Positions 5,866 through 11,990 of a stretch of DNA of 11,990 nucleotides are shown here, piece by piece. The translations under genes were made by a program, and so were the position numbers. Below the pieces are notes generated by a model. It made no database searches. It saw only the letters and a program-made list of their open reading frames with translations, and had not been told where the DNA came from. Position 1 is the stretch's first letter. Each line of letters opens with the position of its first letter. Source of the stretch: CAUYXJ01 sp963577065 (GTDB taxonomy: Bacteria > Chloroflexota > Dehalococcoidia > Tepidiformales > Tepidiformaceae); assembly GCA_963577065.1 (NCBI GenBank), contig CAUYXJ010000082.1, positions 1 through 11,990 of the forward strand. The letters run 5' to 3'.

Positions 5866-6657
5866 ATGCCCAAGCGCTCCCCGCTCCGCACTACGCTCTC
5901 CCACCACCGGCTGCGCAGCGCGACCGTCGCCGAACGCATCGTCGCCTCCACCGGCCTCTCGCCACCGGCGCTCGTCTACGAATTCGGCGCGGGTAGCGGC
6001 GAGCTCACCGCTGCGATCCTTCCGCACGCGGGCCGGATCGTCGCGATCGAGCGAGACCGGCAGCTCTGGCGGTGCCTCCGCGATCGCTTCCGCGAGGAGG
6101 CACGCGTAGAGCCCGTCCTCGGCGACTTTCGGGAGGCTCCGCGCCCCCGGGAGCGAGCGTACGAAGTTGTGGCGAACCTGCCGTTCGCGCACACCTCGGA
6201 GGCGATGCGCTCGCTGCTCTCGACGCGAAGCGGCCTGCGCGCGGCCCATCTGGTGATGGCGCGCGACGCGGCGATGCGCTGGGGTGGCTTCGGCGAGGAG
6301 ACGCTGGTGTCGGTGCTCGCCAAGCCCTGGTTCGAGTTTCGGATCGCCCTCGCCCTCCGCCAGCGCGACTTTGTGCCCGCTCCCAAGACTGATTGCGTAC
6401 TCCTCACCACCCGCCGGCGACTACGCCCGCTACTCCCCGCCAGCGACGAGCGGGGATATGCGCGCTTCGTGCGGCAGGGCTTTGGCCAGGGGCGCGGAAG
6501 CGCGCGCCGCAACCTCGCCGGCGCCCTCGGCTACGAGCGCTTCGGACGGGCCGCGCGGGCGTTAGGGATCGAGCGCCAAGCACGACCGGGAGCGCTTTCG
6601 TTCGAACAATGGCTAGGGCTGTGGCGGGCATCATCCTCGCCCGGAGCCAGAGGCTGA
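5866..6657 (+). CDS. Erm-type rRNA adenine N6-methyltransferase
   Basis: A 263-aa SAM-dependent methyltransferase of the KsgA/Erm family. SAM motif I is EFGAGSGELT (residues 39-48). IVAIERD (58-64) carries the acidic ribose-binding residue, GDFREA (86-91) the adenine-contact segment, and NLPFAHTS (104-111) is motif IV, which holds the target adenine. NLPF followed by two residues and T/S fits Erm better than the NLPYNI typical of KsgA. LVMARDAAMRWGG, KPWFEFRIA (153-161) and DFVPAPKTDCVLL (168-180) are also Erm-like. Erm enzymes methylate A2058 of 23S rRNA and give resistance to macrolides, lincosamides and streptogramin B. Whether this enzyme does so is inference, and a divergent KsgA is the alternative. 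The start is supported by AAGGAAG, though its spacing of about 12 bases is long. The gene stands alone, with no transposon nearby, so it looks like an intrinsic chromosomal gene. Confidence 0.78.
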   Translation: MPKRSPLRTTLSHHRLRSATVAERIVASTGLSPPALVYEFGAGSGELTAAILPHAGRIVAIERDRQLWRCLRDRFREEARVEPVLGDFREAPRPRERAYEVVANLPFAHTSEAMRSLLSTRSGLRAAHLVMARDAAMRWGGFGEETLVSVLAKPWFEFRIALALRQRDFVPAPKTDCVLLTTRRRLRPLLPASDERGYARFVRQGFGQGRGSARRNLAGALGYERFGRAARALGIERQARPGALSFEQWLGLWRASSSPGARG

Positions 6658-6719
6658 CCCGACCGCCGCGCCTCTGTAAGGCTTTCGCAATTCGGTGATG
6701 GCCACGTTCGCACACGGCC

Positions 6720-6749
6720 TTGCCGCGATTGCGAGCACGCCCGTACGCT
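6720..6749 (+). promoter_or_regulatory. Possible promoter for the sulfite-oxidase-like gene
   Basis: TTGCCG (6720-6725) and TACGCT (6744-6749) are separated by 18 bases. Transcription start would fall near 6756, giving a leader of about 28 bases that contains the AGGAG at 6769-6773. Both boxes are imperfect. Confidence 0.28.
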
Positions 6750-6783
6750 GGTCACCACACCCTTCCCCAGGAGACACGAGCGC

Positions 6784-7377
6784 ATGGCTGAGAGCGCAAC
6801 ACGCGAGGTGCGGCCCGACGGCAAGCTCCGGCTTCCCCCCGGGCAACGGCTGACCGAGGGCTGGCCCGTCCTCCACTACGGCAGCATCCCCCGGATGGAC
6901 ACCGACAGCTGGCGGTTCCACGCCTGGGGCCTCGTCGCGGAAGAGCGCCAGTTCACGTGGGACGAATTCAACGCGCTCGGCGAAACCACGGATGTCAGCG
7001 ACATCCACTGCGTGACCACCTGGAGCAAGTACGACAACGAATGGGCGGGTGTGCCCTTCCGCAAGCTCTACGACGAGATCCAGGTGAAGCCCGAGGCGAA
7101 GGTCGTGATGGTGCACAGCTATGGCGGCTACACCACGAACGTCCCCCTCGAAGACCTGCTTGCGGAGGGTGTGCTCTTCGCGCGTACCCATAACGGCGAG
7201 CCGCTCAGCAACGACCACGGCTGGCCGATTCGCCTCGTGGTGCCCCACCTCTACTTTTGGAAGAGCGCGAAATGGGTGGGTGGCATGCAGTTCCTCGACG
7301 AGGACCGCCCCGGGTTCTGGGAGATGTACGGCTACCACATGTACGGCGACCCCTGGGAAGAAGAACGCTACGGCTGA
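6784..7377 (+). CDS. Sulfite oxidase-like molybdopterin oxidoreductase, cytoplasmic
   Basis: A 197-aa protein of the oxidoreductase molybdopterin-binding fold (sulfite oxidase/YedY-MsrP group). It contains just that domain. Cys76 in SDIHCVTTWSKYDNEWAGVP (residues 72-91) is the expected molybdenum ligand. HSYGGYTTNVPLEDLL (111-126) and the cofactor-binding segment HGWPIRLVVPHLYFWKSAKW (145-164) follow in the usual order. There is no twin-arginine or other signal peptide, unlike MsrP. This places it with the short cytoplasmic 'sulfite oxidase-like' proteins whose substrate is unknown. No haem partner or molybdenum-cofactor gene is nearby. The start has AGGAG ten bases upstream. The gap of 126 bases after the rRNA methylase suggests its own promoter. 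It converges with recN, 97 bases away. Confidence 0.88.
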   Translation: MAESATREVRPDGKLRLPPGQRLTEGWPVLHYGSIPRMDTDSWRFHAWGLVAEERQFTWDEFNALGETTDVSDIHCVTTWSKYDNEWAGVPFRKLYDEIQVKPEAKVVMVHSYGGYTTNVPLEDLLAEGVLFARTHNGEPLSNDHGWPIRLVVPHLYFWKSAKWVGGMQFLDEDRPGFWEMYGYHMYGDPWEEERYG

Positions 7378-7474
7378 TTTTGAGGGCGCCACGGCGGTCC
7401 CGATCGCTGCTTTCGACCCCGGCCTAGGTTAGCTCGCGCCCCGGTACCGGCGTGGCGGACCTCCGCTGGCCGCG

Positions 7475-9166
7475 TTAATCCCCTCGCTCGGCGGCGGCGA
7501 GCAGCTCCTCGGCGGCGCCACGGTTGGCGGGCGTATCCCCGCCCAGCATGAGCGCGAGCTCGGCCACACGGCGCTCGCCGGTCACTTCGCAAAGGTCGCT
7601 CCAGGTGGCGCTGCCATCGCTTTCTTTCGTGACGACAAAGTGGCAGTCGGCGTAGGCCGCCACCTGCGGAAGGTGCGTCACGCAGAGGACCTGATGGCGC
7701 GCTGCAAGGCGCCGCAACGCCTGCCCCACCACCGATCCGGCGCGCCCGCCGACGCCCTCGTCGACCTCGTCGAGGACTACGAGGCGGGGCTCGGCAGCCG
7801 CACCCAGCACGGTCGTCAGCGCGAGCAGGAAGCGCGAGGTCTCGCCACCGCTGGCGACCGCTGCCAGGGGCCGGGGCGGAGCACCGGGGTTGAAGGACGC
7901 CAGCAACTCCATCTGGTCGACCCCCGACTCGGTGAAGGCGCGGGGGTTGTGCTCGCTGGTCTCTGCCGGTCGCGTATCACTGGCGATCACGTCGTAGTCG
8001 GGGAGGGCGACAGGAAGCCCCGAGGGGTCGTCGTCGCAGGCGAAGCCGGCCGCGAGGCTCGCCCCGCGCATCTCCAGGCCGACGAGCTCCTCCGACACCG
8101 CCCCGATGAGGCCCCCGGCGGCCGCGCGGCGCGCCAGCGAGAGCGACGCCGCCGTCCCCGCGGCCGCGTCAGTCAGCTCGGCCGCCCGCGCCTGCATCGA
8201 TTCGAGCGACGCCCCGGCCCCCTCGATCGCCTCGAGCCGGGCCCGCGCCGAGGCTTCGTAGGCGAGGATGTCGGCCACGCGCTCACCGTACTTCCGACGC
8301 AGGCGAGCGATCAGGTCGAGCCGCTCATCGATGGCGCCGAGACGCGTGGGGTCGTCTTCGAGAGCGTCGCGGTAACGGTGGAGGGCGCGAACGAGCTCAG
8401 AGGCCGCGGACTCCAGGGTGACAGCGGGATCGGCGATCTCGGCAGCGGTAGGGTCGCGCTCGACGATGTCGTGCGCAGCGGCGACGGCTTCGCCGAGGGG
8501 CGGGGCATCGAGCGACGCGAGCGCCGTCGCCACCCCCTCGAGGAGGCGGCCGGCGTTCGCGAGCCGAGACTGCTCGGCCCGCAGTGCTTCGTCCTCGCTC
8601 GCTTCGAGGGCGGCACTCTCGATCTCGTCGACCTCGAAGCGGAGCTGATCGCGGAGGCGCTCGCGCTCCCGCGCGTCGGTACTCACCGCCTCGATCTCAC
8701 GTCGCAGCGTGCGCAGCTCGCGAACCTGAACGGCCATCACTTCGCGCTGCTCCGTGAGCCCGGCAAACACGTCCAGGACGCCGAGCTGCACCGCCGGACG
8801 GAGCAGCCTGAGCTGCCCCGATTGGCCGTGAATGTCGATGTGCTCGGCGCCGAGAGCGCGGAGCCTTTCGGGCGGCACGCCCGTGCCGTCCACGTGCGCG
8901 GCCGTGCGCCCCGAGAGCCGCACCGTGCGCTCGATCGTGATCGGCTGACCACCCGTCAGGAGGTCGGCCCGGACCGCGGCGCTCTCTGCGCCGGGCGCCA
9001 CGACACTGCGGCCGTGCCGCCCACCGAAGAGAAAGTCGAGCGCGTCCACGATGATCGACTTGCCCGCGCCGGTCTCGCCGGTAACCACGTTGAGGCCCGG
9101 CCCGGGGGCCAGGACGACAGCTCGGGCGACGGCGAAATCGGTGACGGTGAGCTTTTCAAGCACCAT
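7475..9166 (-). CDS. recN: DNA repair protein RecN
   Basis: A 563-aa SMC-like ATPase of normal RecN length. Walker A is GETGAGKS (residues 30-37) in the N-terminal head. HIDIHGQSGQLRLL follows, then a coiled-coil region from about 140 to 350 rich in Ala, Arg and Glu. The C-terminal head has the ABC signature ASGGETSRFLLAL (about 438-450), Walker B RLVVLDEVDEGVGG (about 461-474) and the HQVLCVTHLPQVAAYAD switch region. The signature reads SGGET where SGGEL is usual. RecN acts early at double-strand breaks, holding DNA ends and sister chromosomes for recombination. Its ATG lies inside the last codons of nadK (11-base overlap), so translation is probably coupled. It is the last gene of the tlyA-nadK-recN cluster, an arrangement common in many bacteria. 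Confidence 0.96.
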   Translation of the reverse strand: MVLEKLTVTDFAVARAVVLAPGPGLNVVTGETGAGKSIIVDALDFLFGGRHGRSVVAPGAESAAVRADLLTGGQPITIERTVRLSGRTAAHVDGTGVPPERLRALGAEHIDIHGQSGQLRLLRPAVQLGVLDVFAGLTEQREVMAVQVRELRTLRREIEAVSTDARERERLRDQLRFEVDEIESAALEASEDEALRAEQSRLANAGRLLEGVATALASLDAPPLGEAVAAAHDIVERDPTAAEIADPAVTLESAASELVRALHRYRDALEDDPTRLGAIDERLDLIARLRRKYGERVADILAYEASARARLEAIEGAGASLESMQARAAELTDAAAGTAASLSLARRAAAGGLIGAVSEELVGLEMRGASLAAGFACDDDPSGLPVALPDYDVIASDTRPAETSEHNPRAFTESGVDQMELLASFNPGAPPRPLAAVASGGETSRFLLALTTVLGAAAEPRLVVLDEVDEGVGGRAGSVVGQALRRLAARHQVLCVTHLPQVAAYADCHFVVTKESDGSATWSDLCEVTGERRVAELALMLGGDTPANRGAAEELLAAAERGD

Positions 9167-10003
9167 CGTTCATGGTGCTGCTGAGCTGGATCTCGAGGCG
9201 CCCGGTGAGGTCGGCATAGAACGACGACGGGGAGCGTAAGCGCGCAAATCGCGTCCTGTGCGGACTCGCCCCGACGGCGACCTGGGCGCCGCCTCCGAGG
9301 GGCACGTCCTCCTGGCCATCGACGGTGAGGATCGCACCCTCATCTGAGCGTACAGTCAGCAGCACTTTGGAATCTGGCTGGAGGACGAGCGAGCGACCGA
9401 TTGCGAGGTGCGCCGACACCGGCGTGACCACGAGATGGTGCTCGCCCGGCGAGAGGATCGGGCCCCCGGCACTGAGCGAATAGCCGGTGCTGCCCGTCGG
9501 GGTCGCAACGATCATCCCGTCGCAGCGGTAAACGGCGACCCGGGCATCGTCGATTTCGAGCTCAACGTAGACGGGGCGGCCCGGCGCTCGGCGGCTGAGG
9601 ACGACGTCGTTGAGGCCGTGGAAGGTACGGCCGGCCGCGTCACCGGCCACGATGGTGCAAGTCACCATCAGGCGCTCCTCGATCCCCCACTCACCCGCCA
9701 CGAGCCGTTCGAACTCCCCAAAGACTTCGTCCGGGCTGATGCTGGTGAGGAAACCGAGCCGCCCCATATTCACGCCGAGGATGGGCGCGCCATCGGGCAC
9801 GGCGATTCGCGCGGCGCGCAGGACGGTGCCGTCACCGCCTAGGCACAGGATGAGGTCGGCCCCTGGGATCCCGGGGCTTGGGGGATCGGCCCAGACGTCC
9901 GCTAACGAGACCGTGATCCCTACCCGCTCGAACTCCTTAGCAATGCGCTCAGCGAGCGCAAACGCGGGCTGGTTGCCCTCGGGCCAGAGCACGACCACCC
10001 GCT

Positions 10004-10010
<7 letters not shown>
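9156..10010 (-). CDS. nadK: NAD kinase
   Basis: A 284-aa protein from the ATG at 10010. The frame is open to 10124, but the extra N-terminus overlaps tlyA and is not NAD-kinase-like. LILCLGGDGTVLRAA (residues 53-67) carries the GGDGT motif with the catalytic Asp60. NMGRLGFL (81-88), HGLNDVVLSR (131-140, usually LNE/LND) and CDGMIVATPTGSTGYSLSAG (163-182) complete the nucleotide and NAD sites. The enzyme phosphorylates NAD to NADP using ATP or polyphosphate, in the cytoplasm. Its start overlaps the last codons of tlyA by seven bases, and its stop overlaps recN by eleven, indicating one coupled transcript. Confidence 0.96.
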
Positions 10011-10744
<734 letters not shown>

Positions 10745-10751
10745 CGCGTAA

Positions 10752-10757
10752 AGGCTA
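10752..10757 (-). promoter_or_regulatory. Candidate -10 box (TAGCCT) for tlyA-nadK-recN
   Basis: On the minus strand TAGCCT ends seven bases before the tlyA ATG, again predicting a leaderless message. The heptamer repeat array begins 13 bases further upstream, where a -35 element would lie. A change in repeat number could thus alter promoter spacing. Confidence 0.38.
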
Positions 10758-10770
10758 GCGCATGGTGGAG

Positions 10771-10805
10771 TTCAAAGTTCGGAGTTCGGAGTTCGGAGTT
10801 CGGAG
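10771..10805. repeat. Heptanucleotide tandem repeat (TTCGGAG), four perfect copies plus one variant
   Basis: TTCAAAG (10771-10777) is followed by four exact TTCGGAG units at 10778-10784, 10785-10791, 10792-10798 and 10799-10805. The array sits between the divergent tlyA and methyltransferase genes, next to the tlyA promoter position. Heptamer arrays of this kind occur between genes in several environmental phyla and can change length by slippage. Confidence 0.9.
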
Positions 10806-10940
10806 CTCGTCCCGCGACCGCCCCGGCTATCCTGGAAGGCGAGATGATCCGCGCACCGAATTGATCTGAACGCCCGCACGCAAGGGCACCGCCGCGGCAG
10901 TGGCTGTCGTCGACGACCACCACTCCCCCGGAGGCTTGCC

Positions 10941-11672
10941 ATGCGTCTGTATTCCGAATTCGCCGATTGGTTCCATCTCCTCACCGCGCCCGCCGACTAC
11001 GCCGAGGAGGCGGGCCACTATCGCGCCGCCCTCGTCGCAGCCTGCGCAGGTCCGGCCGAGACCCTGCTCGAGCTGGGCTCCGGCGGCGGCAACAACGCTT
11101 CGTTTCTGAAGCAGCACTTCGCCTGCACCCTCACCGACCTGTCGCCGCAAATGCTCGCGATCAGCGCCGACCTCAACCCGGAGTGCGAGCATGTCGAGGG
11201 TGACATGCGCTCGCTCCGCCTCGAGCGGACGTTCGACCTCGTCTTCGCGCATGACGCCGTGGACTATATGACGACGCTCGACGACCTTCGCACGCTGGCC
11301 GCAACGGCCTTTGCCCATACGCGCCCAGGCGGCGCCGCACTCTTCGCGCCCGATTGCGTGCGCGAGAGCTTCGTGCCCGAGACGGACCACGGGGGCCACG
11401 ACGGGGACGACGGCCGCGCGATGCGCTACCTCGAGTGGACGCACGACCCGGACCCGGCGGACACGCAGTATGACGTGGAGATGGCCTACCTGATGCGCGA
11501 CGCCGACGGCCGCGTCGAGGTGGCCCACGACCACTGGACCTGCGGGCTATTCCCGCAAGCCGAGTGGCACGCCGTGCTCGGCGGCGCGGGCTTCGAAGTG
11601 CGCGACTACCCCTCCTACGATCCGGTGGAATACCCCGCTTTGCGGCTCTTCCTCTGCCACCGGCCGTCGTGA
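10941..11672 (+). CDS. Class I SAM-dependent methyltransferase (first of a tandem pair)
   Basis: A 243-aa protein. The start ATG at 10941 has GGAGG six bases upstream. After MRLYSEFADWFHLLTAPADY comes SAM motif I, LLELGSGGGNNASFLK (residues 42-57), then LTDLSPQMLAIS (64-75), EGDMRSLRL (86-94) and FDLVFAHDAVDYM (97-109, motif IV), and FAHTRPGGAALFAP. The fold is complete. The opening 'YxexADWFhLLTaPxdY' occurs in small-molecule methyltransferases of unknown substrate. A highly acidic and His-rich insert (about residues 146-166) and a C-terminal beta region (GLFPQAEWHAVLGGAGF) are probably substrate-facing. It is divergent from tlyA across about 200 bases. A close paralogue follows 42 bases after its stop. 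The substrate cannot be told from the sequence. Confidence 0.88.
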   Translation: MRLYSEFADWFHLLTAPADYAEEAGHYRAALVAACAGPAETLLELGSGGGNNASFLKQHFACTLTDLSPQMLAISADLNPECEHVEGDMRSLRLERTFDLVFAHDAVDYMTTLDDLRTLAATAFAHTRPGGAALFAPDCVRESFVPETDHGGHDGDDGRAMRYLEWTHDPDPADTQYDVEMAYLMRDADGRVEVAHDHWTCGLFPQAEWHAVLGGAGFEVRDYPSYDPVEYPALRLFLCHRPS

Positions 11673-11714
11673 CCGCTTTGAACCGCTGTCGAAGCTGCAC
11701 AGGGAGGGGGAGCG

Positions 11715-11990
11715 ATACGTCTCTACGCTGAACTCGCCGACTGGTTTCAGCTGGTCACCGCCCCTGCGAGCTATGCGGAGCCGGCCGCCCACTATCGCGC
11801 TGCCCTCCTCGACGCCTGCGCAGGTCCGGCGACGACACTGCTCGAGCTGGGCTCCGGCGGCGGCAACGGCGCCTCGCACTTGAAGCAATGGTTCGCCTGC
11901 ACCCTCACCGACCTTTCGCCGCAGATGCTGGCGATCAGTGCGGCCCTCAACCCCGAGTGTGCGCACATCGAAGGAGACATGCGCTCGCTG
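11715..11990 (+). CDS. Second tandem class I methyltransferase, N-terminal part, with ATA at the start position
   Basis: The last 276 bases read as 92 codons that align without gaps to residues 1-92 of the preceding gene. By my count 75 of 92 residues are identical, including LLELGSGGGN and CTLTDLSPQMLAISA. At the position of the paralogue's ATG this copy has ATA (11715-11717). Upstream in the same frame there is no ATG, GTG or TTG before the TGA at 11679-11681. A strong purine run (AGGGAGGGGGAG, 11701-11712) lies in front, as if a ribosome-binding site is kept. Either AUA is used as a rare start, the start codon is mutated and the gene is silenced or internally started, or there is a base-calling error. 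The reading frame downstream is intact to the window edge. It arose by tandem duplication. Confidence 0.8.
   Translation, partial: MRLYAELADWFQLVTAPASYAEPAAHYRAALLDACAGPATTLLELGSGGGNGASHLKQWFACTLTDLSPQMLAISAALNPECAHIEGDMRSL

Noticed and set aside
6631..7392. Minus-strand open frame of 253 codons opposite the sulfite-oxidase-like gene
   Set aside because: Antisense shadow; the plus-strand protein has the Cys-containing molybdopterin motifs and a good ribosome-binding site.
7436..7457. Palindrome CCGGTACCGG with partly pairing flanks between the convergent genes, as a terminator
   Set aside because: The stem is short, the flanks pair only with a bulge, and no T run follows on either strand.
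7640..9184. Long plus-strand open frame (514 codons) opposite recN
   Set aside because: It is an antisense shadow of a clear RecN with Walker A, signature and Walker B. The translation is rich in Arg, Gly and His with no recognisable domain.
10771..10805. CRISPR-like array
   Set aside because: The units are 7 bases with no spacers, so this is a simple tandem repeat.
10844..10864. Six-codon open frame (MIRAPN) after a TATCCT box and a GGAAGG, as a leader peptide of the methyltransferase
   Set aside because: A frame this short is expected by chance, and there is no attenuator-like hairpin between it and the ATG at 10941.
10827..11534. Minus-strand open frame of 235 codons opposite the first methyltransferase
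   Set aside because: Antisense shadow; a similar shadow appears opposite the second copy only because the two copies are homologous.

Overview
This is a high-GC bacterial window made mostly of ordinary chromosomal genes. Several points fit Chloroflexota (perhaps Dehalococcoidia-like), with high-GC Actinobacteria as the alternative. These are a tlyA-nadK-recN cluster, a histidine phosphatase of the 'ETHSTS..DNE' type, a cytoplasmic sulfite-oxidase-like protein, an FAD-dependent geranylgeranyl-reductase-family enzyme, and several genes that appear to start without a leader. The taxonomic call is inference; there is no rRNA or other marker in the window.

Layout. Positions 1-1644 hold a leftward cluster: a 73-aa unknown protein, a cupin, a Fes/IroE-type esterase, and a histidine phosphatase cut by the left edge. 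The first two overlap by GTGA, and the other gaps are 33 and 23 bases. A rightward 173-aa helical protein (1734-2255) diverges from this cluster. It converges on a leftward 414-aa membrane-anchored extracytoplasmic protein (2266-3510). The geranylgeranyl-reductase-family flavoprotein (3606-4778) diverges from that gene. Its 3' end meets a broken leftward GNAT acetyltransferase, which has a frameshift near 5180 and no in-frame stop at its expected end.

Positions 5283-5865 contain no convincing gene, but they do hold several small perfect hairpins. An Erm-type rRNA adenine methyltransferase (5866-6657) and a sulfite-oxidase-like molybdopterin protein (6784-7377) follow on the plus strand. The tightly overlapping leftward operon tlyA-nadK-recN occupies 10744-7475. 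Upstream of tlyA is a 7-bp tandem repeat. The window ends with two tandem paralogous SAM-dependent methyltransferases. The second is cut by the right edge and has ATA where the first has ATG.

No mobile element, CRISPR array, tRNA, rRNA or defence island is visible, and I do not see a new multi-gene system. The observations most worth a second look are the tandem methyltransferases with the ATA start, the damaged GNAT gene, the Erm-like gene and its hairpin-rich upstream region, and a recurring TANNNT box 6-9 bases before starts that have no Shine-Dalgarno sequence.
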